From: Flavobacterium sp. 5
GTDB lineage: Bacteria > Bacteroidota > Bacteroidia > Flavobacteriales > Flavobacteriaceae
Direction of reading: 5' to 3'
Assembly (NCBI RefSeq): GCF_002813295.1
Contig: NZ_PHUE01000001.1
Location: 3,410,001-3,474,000 of the forward strand
DNA length: 64,000 bases
Both the position numbers and the translations under genes were made by a program. Shown here piece by piece: positions 55,420-64,000 of the stretch; the first letter of the stretch is position 1, and each line of letters starts with the position of its first letter. Under the pieces are notes generated by a model. The model did no database searches. It was not told where the DNA came from and saw only the letters and a list, made by a program, of their open reading frames with translations.

Positions 55420-56106
55420 TTAATCACAAACAAATTTAAAACCAATACCATGCAGATTTTCGATGGATATGCCTTTTTCATTGGCCAGTATTTTTCGTAA
55501 TCTCGAAATAAACACATCCAGACTTCGTCCCATAAAATAGTCGTCATCACCCCAAAGTGAAGTTAAGATTTGCTCTCTTTTCATCACTGCATTTTTATTA
55601 TCTAGAAACAATTTTAGTAATTCGGCTTCACGTTGTGTTAGATTTATTTTTTCTGATTCATTAAAAACCAGATAATTTTTACTGTCAAAATGGTATTTCC
55701 CAACAGTATAAATCAATTTTTCAAAAGAAGTGTTTTTCTGTGAGCGTTTTAAGAAAATTTCAATTTTCAAAAGCAATTCTTCAATACTAAAAGGTTTCAC
55801 AAGATAATCATCAGCTCCCAATCGCAATCCTTTAATGCGGTCTTCTTTTAATGTTTTGGCAGAAAGAAAAATAATAGGAATCTCACTATTGATTTTTCGG
55901 ATTTCGGTAGCTAATTCAAATCCGTCCATTTTTGGGAGCATAATGTCAAGAATGCAAATGTCAAAACGCTCTTTTTTGAAGGTTTCAAAACACGATTTTC
56001 CATCACCACAATGAGTGACCTCATATTTATTTTGTTCCAAATTATCTTTGGTTAAATAAGCAAGTGTTTCATCATCTTCTGCATAAATAATTTTGATTGG
56101 CTGCAT
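55420..56106 (-). CDS. OmpR/PhoB-type response regulator
   Basis: 228 residues: a receiver with phosphorylation site D54 in CILDIMLPKMDGF and Lys in YLVKPFSIEELL, then a winged-helix DNA-binding domain (INLTQREAELLKLFLDNKN, MGRSLDVFISRLRKIL). Its ATG shares a base with the stop of the kinase gene (TAATG), so it is co-translated with it. Targets are unknown. Confidence 0.96.
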   Translation of the reverse strand: MQPIKIIYAEDDETLAYLTKDNLEQNKYEVTHCGDGKSCFETFKKERFDICILDIMLPKMDGFELATEIRKINSEIPIIFLSAKTLKEDRIKGLRLGADDYLVKPFSIEELLLKIEIFLKRSQKNTSFEKLIYTVGKYHFDSKNYLVFNESEKINLTQREAELLKLFLDNKNAVMKREQILTSLWGDDDYFMGRSLDVFISRLRKILANEKGISIENLHGIGFKFVCD

Positions 56107-57386
56107 TATTTCTGAGGGATTAAAAGTGTTATTGTAATGCCATTTTTAAGATTGTTTTTGGCATTTATTTTCCAATTATGTAAGTCACATATTTTTTTTA
56201 CATAATATAATCCCAGCCCAAAACCATTTATTTCATTGCTTTTTGAACTTGGAATTCTGTAGAATTTATCAAATATAAACGAAATGTTTTTATTGGAAAT
56301 GCCAATGCCGTTGTCAATAAATTCGAGTTTAAAATAACGGTTATCCTTTGATAAACGAATAGAAATTTCGGGATTGTGCTCGCAATATTTCACTGAATTA
56401 TCAATGAGATTGTAAACCAAATTGGTAAAATGAAACGAATCGGCTTCAATAGTATAATCTTTATTTTGTGTTTCAATTTTGATATCAACTATTGGATATT
56501 TTAAGCGTATATTCTCGATAACATCTTCAATAATCGGAGTAATTAAAATATTTTCTTTATTTAAAACCAAGGGAGAATTATCAGATTTTGCCACATTTAG
56601 TATTTTCTCGATATGATGATCGAGCTTACCACTTTGGTTGATGATAATATTGGTATAGTTATGTAGTTTCTCATCCGATTTAATTTTGTCTTGTTTTATC
56701 AGGTAATTAGATGCTATGAGTATGGATGAGAGAGGCGTTTTGAATTCATGTGTCATATTATTGATGAAATCACGTTGCAATTCGGAGTATTTTTTTTGTT
56801 GCAAAAGTGTAAATATAGAATAGACATAAATCAATAAAATAACTATTAATACCAATGAAAGTACTAACCAAAACTTCAAAGAACTAAATAAATAGCTCGT
56901 GTCATTTGGAAACCGAATAGCAAAATAATAAATCAGGTTTTTATGCTTAGGAAAATAAACGGATTGCTTTTTTTTTGATTTATCGGATAATGAAATATAG
57001 TTGCCATAAACCATTTCATCACTTTGGCAATTGTACATTGCATATTCAAAATCAGTCATAATATTAACTTTTTTGAATTCAGATTTTAAATAGTATTCTA
57101 AAATTTCAGGTTCAAAATCATTATCGACATTTACAACGTAATAATCATTGGAGATTTTTTGTACCGGATTTTCCAATGGCAAGTCATGGTTGCTTCCTTC
57201 ATATAATTTTTTTGCTACTTCCAGTAATGCAATGTGTGTTTTTTGACTTAATTTTTTTTCTTCGAGTGTAAAGGCTTGTTTTGTCCAAAGTAATTGTGCT
57301 ACCAGAATACCAATGATGGCAATAAGTCCGAGAACGATGATACTATTGAGTTTATTTATTTTCAAATCTATATTCTTCAAATTCAA
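56106..57386 (-). CDS. membrane sensor histidine kinase
   Basis: 426 residues with two membrane helices (about 13-33 and 171-193) bracketing a periplasmic sensor of about 135 residues. The H-box is NNMTHEFKTPLSSI with H213, followed by N, G1 and G2 boxes (LVYNLIDNSVKYCE, FIDNGIGISNK, GFGLGLYYVKKIC). It pairs with the PhoB-type regulator that follows without a gap. The periplasmic domain has no recognised ligand motif. Confidence 0.95.
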   Translation of the reverse strand: MNLKNIDLKINKLNSIIVLGLIAIIGILVAQLLWTKQAFTLEEKKLSQKTHIALLEVAKKLYEGSNHDLPLENPVQKISNDYYVVNVDNDFEPEILEYYLKSEFKKVNIMTDFEYAMYNCQSDEMVYGNYISLSDKSKKKQSVYFPKHKNLIYYFAIRFPNDTSYLFSSLKFWLVLSLVLIVILLIYVYSIFTLLQQKKYSELQRDFINNMTHEFKTPLSSILIASNYLIKQDKIKSDEKLHNYTNIIINQSGKLDHHIEKILNVAKSDNSPLVLNKENILITPIIEDVIENIRLKYPIVDIKIETQNKDYTIEADSFHFTNLVYNLIDNSVKYCEHNPEISIRLSKDNRYFKLEFIDNGIGISNKNISFIFDKFYRIPSSKSNEINGFGLGLYYVKKICDLHNWKINAKNNLKNGITITLLIPQK

Positions 57387-57540
57387 AAGTAATCAAATAT
57401 ATGGTCAATAATAGTCATTAACAACTCGTTAACAAACAATTGAAATTGCTTAACAAGAGCCCGTTATTTTTCAGATTACATTTGATTAATAGAATTTAGC
57501 AAACCAATATTATTTATTTAAACCTTTAATCATTACTATT

Positions 57541-57945
57541 ATGAAAACAATTAAAATTTCGATGCTGGCTTTAACTTTAGCATTTATGTCATTTAATGTC
57601 CTTCCAACAAAAACAGTTACTACTAAAATTGAAAAAGAAACTTCTTTAATCATATGGAAAAGTGAGCAAATTGATTTAGGAGAAATTCCCCAAAACAAAC
57701 CTAAATCTATCGATTTTGAATTCAAAAATACTGGAAAAACCGCTGTGATTATTACCAATGTCAAAGCTTCTTGTGGATGTACTGCAACTGATTATACAAA
57801 AACGCCAATACAACCTGGACAAACAGCAAAAGTTACCGCTACTTATAATGCTGCAGCAAAAGGAGCTTTCACAAAAACAGTTACCGTTACTACAAATGCA
57901 GAAGTAACTCCAAAGGTATTGTCTTTTAAAGGAACAGTTATATAA
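57541..57945 (+). CDS. DUF1573 family secreted protein
   Basis: 134 residues with a signal peptide and one Ig/ASH-like beta domain of the DUF1573 family: FEFKNTGKTAVIITNVKASCGCTA, then TKTPIQPGQTAKVTATYN. The CGC motif is typical. It is periplasmic or exported; function unknown. It is divergent from the two-component pair, which could regulate it. Confidence 0.92.
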   Translation: MKTIKISMLALTLAFMSFNVLPTKTVTTKIEKETSLIIWKSEQIDLGEIPQNKPKSIDFEFKNTGKTAVIITNVKASCGCTATDYTKTPIQPGQTAKVTATYNAAAKGAFTKTVTVTTNAEVTPKVLSFKGTVI

Positions 57946-57966
57946 TTTAATAAATCAGGTTATATT

Positions 57967-58000
57967 AAAAACTCCAAATTACTTTTGATTTGGAGTTTTT
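57967..58000 (+). terminator. terminator of the DUF1573 gene
   Basis: AAAAACTCCAAAT pairs with ATTTGGAGTTTTT and is followed by further T. Confidence 0.85.
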
Positions 58001-58052
58001 TTATTGGAAATAATTTTTAGGAGCAAGAGCATTTGGCATTTATAGAAATATA

Positions 58053-58125
58053 GTTCCCGCTATCCGTTACAATCTTTTTGTTTTTGGCAGCAAAAACAAA
58101 AAGGATTTTCACTTCTATCGGGGCT
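58053..58125 (-). repeat. GATAG-type structured intergenic element, copy B
   Basis: On the minus strand AGCCCCGATAGAAGTG ... TAACGGATAGCGGGAAC. Helix CCCG/CGGG closes the ATAG internal loop, and the middle is a near-perfect hairpin of CTTTTTGTTTTTG with CAAAAACAAAAAG. It is close to copy A (31745) in sequence. It lies upstream of the L,D-transpeptidase in opposite orientation to copy C. Confidence 0.7.
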
Positions 58126-58200
58126 AAAGAGAGACAGCTCGTTTTTTTGACTTGCATTTTCAATTAAAACTTTACTATTTTTATTGAAAATAATTCGAAG

Positions 58201-59781
58201 ATGAAAACATTTCCCAAACTATTAATTGTATTGATTGTCATAATAACTTTTTCTTGTAATAAGTCAGGTAAAGATACAATCATTCTAAAAAAACTGGTCA
58301 AAAAAGAAATTGCTGAACTTACTATTTCAATTGATAGTAACACAGTTTCTAATTTTTATCAAGCCTACCCTAAATTGGTTTCTTATCAAGCAGAAGTTCT
58401 TAAATTGTACAAAAAGCAAGGTTCTAAACAATTGTGGTTAGATAATAAAGGTTTGGTCGAGTTCGGAAATACTTTATTCAATAAATATAGAGGTTTGGCA
58501 GATGAAGGTTTAAAAGCTAATTTTCCATATGATTCGATAGTTAATCAAATCTTTGACCGTATTTCGAATAATAAACTCTCGCAAATTGATACCGATTTGA
58601 TGATTACCAATTTGTACTTTTATTATGCTTCAAAAGTATATCATGGAGTAGATGAAAAAACTACGACTTCATTAGAATGGCTTTTGCCTAGAAAAAAACT
58701 AAATTATCAGGTATTTTCAGATTCTATTTTTCATAACTCGGCAATTAATGACAGTAAGAAGAATAAAATGTTTAGTCAATATTATAAACTGCGTGAAGTA
58801 CTTAAACAATACAGGGAAATTGAAAAAAACGGAGGCTGGAAAGCGATTGAAGTTAGTGACGATTTTAAAAATTTCAAATTAGGAGATTCAGCAGTTGGAA
58901 TAGCTCAAATAAGAGAAAGGCTTTTTGTAACTGGTGAGATTAAAGAAAATACCAAAAGTGCAGTATGCGATACGGTTTTAATTTCAGCAGTTAAAAACTA
59001 TGAATTGCATCATGGTAAAACACCAAAAAATATAATTTTACCAGAACATATTAAAGAAATGAATGTTCCAGTTTCGGATAGAATCAAGACAATTATTGTC
59101 AATATGGAACGTTGTCGTTGGATCGATCCTAAATTGGAAAAAGACAAAGAATTCATTGAAGTTAATATACCAGAGTTTAAATTATATGTGATTCGCGATG
59201 GCGAAATCAGTTTCATTTCGCCAGTTGTGGTGGGAAAAGCAATGACAAAGACCGTGATTTTTAGCGGAATGATGCAGTTTATTGTTTTTAGTCCATATTG
59301 GGTTATTCCTCAAAGTATTATCAATCAGGAGATAAAACCAGGAATGGCAAAGGATAAAAATTATTTGGCTAAAAAACAATTAGAATGGAATAATGGGCAG
59401 GTACGTCAGTTGCCTGGAAAGAATAACTCTTTGGGTTTGGTGAAATTTTTATTTCCCAATTCCAATAACATTTATTTACACGATACACCTGCCAAAAGTT
59501 TGTTTGAAAGAGAAAACAGAGCATTTAGTCACGGCTGTGTACGTGTAGCAAAACCAAAAGAATTGGCTGTCGAATTATTAAAAGGCGATCCGTCTTGGAC
59601 TCCTGAACGTATTGACAAAGCAATGCATGCCGGAAAAGAAAAATGGTACACATTGAAAAAGAAAGTTCCTGTTTATATCGGTTATTTTACCGCTTGGGTA
59701 GATAGAAATGGAAACATGAATTTTTATGATGATGTGTATCAAAGAGACGAAAGTCTAATTAAATTATTGACAGATGAATAG
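58201..59781 (+). CDS. L,D-transpeptidase (YcbB-like) lipoprotein
   Basis: 526 residues with a lipoprotein-type signal (LLIVLIVIITFSCNKSG). The C-terminal YkuD catalytic domain has H444-G-C446 in SHGCVRVAKPKEL, and VGKAMTKTVIFSGMMQFIV is the preceding strand set. The N-terminal half contains a peptidoglycan-binding-like helix region as in YcbB/LdtD. It should form 3-3 crosslinks or attach proteins to murein in the periplasm. The gene is flanked by inverted copies of the GATAG-type element. Confidence 0.93.
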   Translation: MKTFPKLLIVLIVIITFSCNKSGKDTIILKKLVKKEIAELTISIDSNTVSNFYQAYPKLVSYQAEVLKLYKKQGSKQLWLDNKGLVEFGNTLFNKYRGLADEGLKANFPYDSIVNQIFDRISNNKLSQIDTDLMITNLYFYYASKVYHGVDEKTTTSLEWLLPRKKLNYQVFSDSIFHNSAINDSKKNKMFSQYYKLREVLKQYREIEKNGGWKAIEVSDDFKNFKLGDSAVGIAQIRERLFVTGEIKENTKSAVCDTVLISAVKNYELHHGKTPKNIILPEHIKEMNVPVSDRIKTIIVNMERCRWIDPKLEKDKEFIEVNIPEFKLYVIRDGEISFISPVVVGKAMTKTVIFSGMMQFIVFSPYWVIPQSIINQEIKPGMAKDKNYLAKKQLEWNNGQVRQLPGKNNSLGLVKFLFPNSNNIYLHDTPAKSLFERENRAFSHGCVRVAKPKELAVELLKGDPSWTPERIDKAMHAGKEKWYTLKKKVPVYIGYFTAWVDRNGNMNFYDDVYQRDESLIKLLTDE

Positions 59782-59788
59782 ACGTAGT

Positions 59789-59906
59789 GGGCTCGCGTGA
59801 GGGATAGAAGCAAGTTCCCGAAGTAACGCGGATAGCCCGACGCCAGTAGAGAAAGAGCCCATGAGCGTAAAGTGAAGTAGGCTCTTTTTCTACTGGAGGC
59901 ACGCCC
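59789..59906 (+). ncRNA. GATAG-type structured intergenic element, copy C (GC-rich, multibranched)
   Basis: Directly after the transpeptidase stop. Outer pairs GCGTG (59795-59799) and CACGC (59900-59904) enclose two arms. The first has GGGATAG (59801-59807) against GGATAGCCC (59830-59838). The second is a 17-bp hairpin (CCAGTAGAGAAAGAGCC and its complement 59880-59896, one wobble). The sequence is clearly richer in GC than its surroundings. It shows no ORF. It may be an expressed RNA or an untranslated repeat element. Confidence 0.55.
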
Positions 59907-60003
59907 TAATTGTGGCTTTTCAGATGATTTTGTTTTGGATTTGATTTTTTATTCACGAAAACGTTTTCTTTTTATATTTTTACTGACCTAAAACGAGTAA
60001 AGA

Positions 60004-60489
60004 ATGAGTGCTAATTACAAAGTAACTGTAAATGATATTTTCCAATTTGATTTGGAAAAGGAAAGTATTTCTCAACTGGATGCTATACCAACGGAAGCAA
60101 ATGCGTTCCATGTATTGCATCAAAACACACCTTATAAAGCTGAAATTATTTCATCGAATTTCAATCATAAATCTTATACTGTTAAGGTAAATAATACTAT
60201 TTATGAAGTGGCAATTTCAAACCCTTTGGATATTTTGATCAAAGAAATGGGGTTTGAAGTGGGACTGATCAAACAGGTAAATGCAATTAAGGCACCTATG
60301 CCTGGACTGATTTTGGAAATTGGTGTTGAAGTAGGGCAATCCGTAAAAGAAAATGACAACTTAATCATTCTAGGAGCCATGAAAATGGAGAATAGTTTTT
60401 TGTCACCACGAGATGGAGTAATCAAAACTATTGCTGTGAGTACTGGTGATGCAGTAGAGAAAGGGCAATTATTAATTGAATTCGAGTAA
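60004..60489 (+). CDS. biotin carboxyl carrier protein of acyl-CoA carboxylase
   Basis: 161 residues. The C-terminal biotinyl domain carries K127 in GAMKMENSF, with the preceding proline-rich hinge VNAIKAPMPGLI. The N-terminal half is a beta domain with no obvious match. It carries carboxybiotin between the two catalytic subunits encoded next. The stop at 60489 is followed after four bases by the biotin carboxylase start. Confidence 0.95.
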   Translation: MSANYKVTVNDIFQFDLEKESISQLDAIPTEANAFHVLHQNTPYKAEIISSNFNHKSYTVKVNNTIYEVAISNPLDILIKEMGFEVGLIKQVNAIKAPMPGLILEIGVEVGQSVKENDNLIILGAMKMENSFLSPRDGVIKTIAVSTGDAVEKGQLLIEFE

Positions 60490-60493
60490 AATT

Positions 60494-61933
60494 ATGCAAA
60501 AAATACTAGTTGCTAATAGAGGTGAAATTGCCATTAGGGTGATGAAAACAGCAAAGAAAATGGGCATTAAAACTGTAGCGGTTTATTCGACTACAGATAG
60601 AAATGCACCACATGTGAAATTTGCCGATGAGGCTGTATGGATTGGAGAAGGACCTTCAAACCAATCGTATTTACTTGGAAACAAAATTATTGAAGCCGCT
60701 AAAGCCTTGAATGCTGACGCTATTCATCCAGGATATGGATTCCTGAGTGAGAATGCTGATTTTGCTGTAGAATGTGAAAAGAACGGAATTATATTTATAG
60801 GCCCAAAATCGCATGCTATTAAAATTATGGGAAGCAAATTGGCTGCCAAAGATGCTGTTAAAGCCTATAATATTCCGATGGTTCCTGGTATTGATGAAGC
60901 CATTACGGATATCGAAAAAGCTAAGCTTGCAGCAACGTCAATTGGTTTCCCTATCCTGATTAAAGCCTCGGCTGGCGGTGGTGGAAAAGGAATGCGTGTG
61001 GTAGAAAGTGAAGCCGATTTTGAATCTCAAATGAATCGTGCTATAAGTGAAGCAGTTGCTGCCTTTGGAGATGGTTCGGTTTTTATTGAAAAATATGTGG
61101 CTTCTCCACGACATATCGAAATTCAGGTTATGGCTGATAGTCATGGCAACATCTTATATTTGTTTGAAAGAGAATGCAGTATTCAGCGCCGTCATCAAAA
61201 AGTGGTTGAAGAAGCTCCTTCGGCTGTCCTAACTCCTGAATTGCGTAAAAAAATGGGTGAAGCGGCTGTTCTGGTGGCTAAATCGTGTGATTATTTAGGA
61301 GCAGGAACCGTTGAATTTTTATTAGACGAAAATAATAATTTCTACTTCCTCGAAATGAATACCCGTTTGCAAGTAGAGCACCCCGTTACAGAATTGATTA
61401 CAGGTACCGATTTGGTCGAATTGCAAATTAGAGTAGCTAGAGGTGAAGCATTAACGATTGCACAAGAAGATTTAAAAATAAAAGGACATGCACTAGAATT
61501 ACGTGTATATGCCGAAGACCCGCTGAATGATTTTTTACCAAGTGTAGGTCATTTGGATGTATATAAAATTCCTGTTGGCGAAGGAATTCGTGTTGATAAT
61601 GGCTTTGAGCAAGGCATGGATATTCCGATTTATTATGATCCAATGTTGGCTAAATTGATTACGTATGGACAAACACGCGAAGAAGCGATTCAGTTGATGA
61701 TAAAAGCCATTGAAAACTATCAGGTAGAAGGAGTGAGTACGACTTTGTCTTTTGGAAAATTTGTTTTTGAACACGAAGCGTTTCGTTCGGGAAAATTTGA
61801 TACTCATTTCGTAAAGAAATATTACAGCCCGGAAATTTTAAAAGAACAAGCTGGTAAAGAAGCCGAAATTGCTGCTTTGGTAGCATTGAAACAGTATTTT
61901 GAAGATCAAAAAATAGTACGCTTACCAAATTAA
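60494..61933 (+). CDS. accC: biotin carboxylase subunit
   Basis: 479 residues from ATG 60494 (MQKILVANRGEIAIRVM); the longer frame from TTG 60476 runs back into the carrier gene and is rejected. ATP-grasp motifs are GGGGKGMRVV and FIEKYV, with the carboxylation region ECSIQRRHQKVVEEAP and EMNTRLQVEHPVTE. It carboxylates biotin using bicarbonate and ATP. It is part of the three-gene carboxylase operon. Confidence 0.96.
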   Translation: MQKILVANRGEIAIRVMKTAKKMGIKTVAVYSTTDRNAPHVKFADEAVWIGEGPSNQSYLLGNKIIEAAKALNADAIHPGYGFLSENADFAVECEKNGIIFIGPKSHAIKIMGSKLAAKDAVKAYNIPMVPGIDEAITDIEKAKLAATSIGFPILIKASAGGGGKGMRVVESEADFESQMNRAISEAVAAFGDGSVFIEKYVASPRHIEIQVMADSHGNILYLFERECSIQRRHQKVVEEAPSAVLTPELRKKMGEAAVLVAKSCDYLGAGTVEFLLDENNNFYFLEMNTRLQVEHPVTELITGTDLVELQIRVARGEALTIAQEDLKIKGHALELRVYAEDPLNDFLPSVGHLDVYKIPVGEGIRVDNGFEQGMDIPIYYDPMLAKLITYGQTREEAIQLMIKAIENYQVEGVSTTLSFGKFVFEHEAFRSGKFDTHFVKKYYSPEILKEQAGKEAEIAALVALKQYFEDQKIVRLPN

Positions 61934-61944
61934 AAAAATAATTG

Positions 61945-62009
61945 AACCATTAAGGAATTAAGTTTCATTTAGAGATACAAAACTTAATTTGCTTAATATC
62001 TTAATGGTT
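61945..62009. repeat. nested inverted repeat between carboxylase genes
   Basis: AACCATTAAG (61945-61954) and CTTAATGGTT (62000-62009) pair perfectly, and inside them ATTAAGTTT pairs with AAACTTAAT. AT-rich repeat of a kind common in Flavobacterium gaps; it may attenuate the operon. Confidence 0.6.
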
Positions 62010-62106
62010 TAAAATATTTCAGCTTTAGCTGAAGTAAATAAATGTTAAGTTGGTTTTAGCAAAAAGTAAAATGGTTATTAAAAATTAGCCGTTAAAAAAG
62101 GATAGT

Positions 62107-63648
62107 ATGCAAGACAAGATAAAAGCACTAAACGATAAAATTGCTCTCGCTCATTTGGGTGGTGGTAAAAAACGTATTGAAAAACAGCACAGCAATAAAA
62201 AATTAACGGCAAGAGAACGTATCGATTATTTGATGGATGAAGGTTCTTTTGAGGAAATTGGAATGTTGGTGACACACCGAACTACCGATTTTGGTATGGA
62301 GAAAGAAATGTATTATGGTGATGGAGTTATCACAGGATACGGAACCATTAATGGAAGATTGGTTTATATTTTTGCACAGGATTTCACTGTTTTTGGAGGT
62401 TCATTATCTGAAACTCATGCTGAAAAAATATGCAAAATCATGGATATGGCTGTCAAAATGGGAGCGCCTATGATTGGGTTAAACGATTCTGGGGGAGCAC
62501 GTATTCAGGAAGGAGTTCGTTCTTTGGGTGGATATGCTGATATTTTCTTTAGAAATGTACAAGCCAGTGGTGTGATTCCACAAATCTCAGCGATTATGGG
62601 ACCTTGCGCTGGTGGAGCTGTTTATTCTCCTGCCATGACCGATTTTACGATGATGGTTGAAGATACCAGTTATATGTTTGTAACAGGTCCAAATGTGGTA
62701 AAAACAGTAACCAATGAATCGGTTACTTCTGAGGAATTAGGAGGTGCAAGTACGCATTCTACCAAATCAGGGGTGGCACATTGTACTTCAACGAATGACG
62801 TGGTTTGCCTTGAAGACTTGAAACGATTATTGAGCTATTTACCTCAAAACAATAAAGAAACAGCACACAATTTACCTTTCGAATTTAAAGATGAGGTTCG
62901 CATGCAATTGGCAGATATCATTCCAGATAATCCAAACAAGCCGTATGACATGCACTCTGTGATTGGAGGAATTATAGACGAAGATTCATTTTTTGAAATT
63001 CATAAAAACTATGCCGAAAACATTCTTGTTGGATTCGCCCGATTGGGAGGTCGAAGTATTGGAATTGTGGCCAATCAACCGATGTTTTTGGCGGGTTGTC
63101 TGGATGTAAACAGTTCGATAAAAGCGGCGAGATTTACTCGTTTTTGTGATGCATTTAATATTCCGTTGTTGGTGTTAGTGGACGTGCCGGGCTTTTTGCC
63201 AGGAACTGACCAAGAGTGGAACGGAATCATTGTTCACGGAGCGAAATTACTTTACGCGTTAAGCGAAGCAACTGTCCCAAGGGTTACTGTAATTACTAGA
63301 AAAGCTTATGGTGGTGCGTATGATGTAATGAACTCTAAACACATTGGTGCCGATATGAATTTTGCTTGGCCCACTGCTGAGATTGCCGTAATGGGAGCCA
63401 AGGGTGCTTCAGAAATTATCTTTAAAAAAGAAATCCACGATGCCGAAGATCACGAAGCCAAACTCCTTGAAAAAGAAGCTGAATATGCCGATTTGTTTGC
63501 GAATCCATACACAGCAGCACAACGTGGCTTTGTTGATGAGGTGATTCTTCCACAAGACACAAGGCGCAAGTTGATTAAAGCGTTTAGTATGCTTAAAAAT
63601 AAAGTGAGTGTCACCCCTGACAGGAAGCATGGGAATATTCCTTTGTAA
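62107..63648 (+). CDS. acyl-CoA carboxylase carboxyltransferase subunit (propionyl-CoA carboxylase beta-like)
   Basis: 513 residues with the crotonase-like double domain: N-terminal [19 protein letters not shown] and [19 protein letters not shown], then [16 protein letters not shown] [16 protein letters not shown]-terminal [20 protein letters not shown] and [16 protein letters not shown] bind carboxybiotin. Strong likeness to PccB and methylmalonyl-CoA decarboxylase subunits indicates propionyl-CoA as the likely substrate. A terminator follows. Confidence 0.95.
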   Translation: MQDKIKALNDKIALAHLGGGKKRIEKQHSNKKLTARERIDYLMDEGSFEEIGMLVTHRTTDFGMEKEMYYGDGVITGYGTINGRLVYIFAQDFTVFGGSLSETHAEKICKIMDMAVKMGAPMIGLNDSGGARIQEGVRSLGGYADIFFRNVQASGVIPQISAIMGPCAGGAVYSPAMTDFTMMVEDTSYMFVTGPNVVKTVTNESVTSEELGGASTHSTKSGVAHCTSTNDVVCLEDLKRLLSYLPQNNKETAHNLPFEFKDEVRMQLADIIPDNPNKPYDMHSVIGGIIDEDSFFEIHKNYAENILVGFARLGGRSIGIVANQPMFLAGCLDVNSSIKAARFTRFCDAFNIPLLVLVDVPGFLPGTDQEWNGIIVHGAKLLYALSEATVPRVTVITRKAYGGAYDVMNSKHIGADMNFAWPTAEIAVMGAKGASEIIFKKEIHDAEDHEAKLLEKEAEYADLFANPYTAAQRGFVDEVILPQDTRRKLIKAFSMLKNKVSVTPDRKHGNIPL

Positions 63649-63672
63649 CCTTTCTATGAGAATTATAATTTT

Positions 63673-63704
63673 AAAACCATCTGATGATTTCAGATGGTTT
63701 TTTG
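63673..63704 (+). terminator. terminator of the carboxylase operon
   Basis: AAACCATCTGA at 63674-63684 and TCAGATGGTTT at 63690-63700 with a T-run after it. Confidence 0.85.
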
Positions 63705-63877
63705 GTTTTATAGGTTTATTGATTCTGCTTAGCGTAATTGTAATTTTATCTCGTAAAAATCATCAATTGGTTAAAAATGGTATTTTTTTATTATCATTTG
63801 ACATTATAGTATCTTTTAGGAATAGCCGTAATTTATAAATTTGTTTCTTGTGTATAAATTATTTTATTTCTTAAATC

Positions 63878-64000
63878 ATGAATTTTAAAAAATACAGCCT
63901 CTTATTTTTATTCCTAACCTATTTTGTCAATGCCCAAAATAAACAATTTGTTCTCGCTGGTAGAGTAGAACCGTTGGGAGACAGTAAAGTGATGCTTATT
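63878..64000 (+). CDS. secreted protein, N-terminal fragment (possibly a GDSL/CE2-type esterase)
   Basis: The first 41 residues are visible before the window ends: MNFKKYSLLFLFLTYFVNAQ is a signal peptide, followed by NKQFVLAGRVEPLGDSKVML. The GRVEPLGDSKVMLI segment recalls the N-terminal beta domain of CE2-like carbohydrate esterases of the SGNH group, but this is too short for certainty. Confidence 0.6.
   Translation, partial: MNFKKYSLLFLFLTYFVNAQNKQFVLAGRVEPLGDSKVMLI

Noticed and set aside
60476-60493. TTG start for biotin carboxylase overlapping the carrier gene
   Set aside because: The ATG at 60494 gives the conserved N-terminus MQKILVANRGEIA directly.
63608-63838. Open frame at the end of the carboxyltransferase gene
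   Set aside because: It overlaps the end of a strong gene and runs through the operon terminator hairpin at 63673-63704.
1-64000. tRNA genes, CRISPR arrays, prophage or insertion sequences
   Set aside because: Reading both strands I saw no clover-leaf pattern, regularly spaced direct repeats, transposase or integrase genes.

Overview
The window reads as a chromosomal segment of a Flavobacterium-like member of the Bacteroidota. The evidence is low GC, weak Shine-Dalgarno sites, promoters of the TAnnTTTG type, a SusC/SusD pair with its own ECF sigma and FecR, a type B type IX secretion (gliding motility) C-terminal domain, a BshC bacillithiol enzyme and the rpmB-rpmG-DUF4295-ftsY cluster. No tRNA, rRNA, CRISPR array, prophage or insertion sequence was recognised.

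Layout. 0-4.5 kb: 5' part of an AraC-type regulator divergent from a methyltransferase, a dipeptidase, a small secreted protein, a previously uncalled 36-residue basic peptide and a cupin. 4.5-11.6 kb (minus): secA, a DUF2795 protein, cobalamin adenosyltransferase, an ABC ATPase, carbonic anhydrase and a methyltransferase, with a structured intergenic stretch at 10 kb that may encode a small RNA. 11.9-18 kb: an unusual zinc-ribbon SDR, a CDGSH protein, a PAS histidine kinase/receiver pair, then a patch of accessory genes (NTF2-like protein, a decayed DUF1801 pseudogene, a Ser/Thr-type kinase). 18-30.5 kb: ABC-F, outer-membrane protein, glycosyltransferase, lipoyl E2, exonuclease, FAH hydrolase, Hpt protein, cinA, ribosomal proteins, ftsY. 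30.5-38.6 kb: serine hydrolase, lipoprotein, DUF721, ndk, acyltransferase, bshC, an orphan SdpR/SdpI pair with a palindromic operator, and an alpha/beta hydrolase.

38.6-48.1 kb is one nutrient-uptake system read on the minus strand: ECF sigma, FecR anti-sigma, STN-bearing SusC, SusD, an HExxH zinc metallohydrolase lipoprotein and a DUF4302 lipoprotein. It has no carbohydrate-active enzyme, so a peptide or other non-glycan ligand is likely. The FecR-SusC gap holds a plus-strand promoter followed by two plus-strand terminators. This predicts a short antisense RNA over the susC leader, comparable in position to the DonS-type RNAs known from Bacteroides.

48.3-64 kb: MFS transporter, a very large gliding/T9SS type B beta-propeller adhesin broken by a one-base slip in an A9 tract, a B12-binding radical SAM protein behind an 11-bp-arm palindrome, a PhoB-like two-component pair, a DUF1573 protein, an L,D-transpeptidase flanked by inverted copies of a structured intergenic element, a three-gene biotin-dependent acyl-CoA carboxylase operon, and the start of a secreted protein at the right edge.

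The strongest unexplained signals are the predicted antisense RNA at susC and a family of three intergenic elements (31.7, 58.1 and 59.8 kb) sharing a GATAG...ATAG internal loop closed by base pairs that covary between copies.
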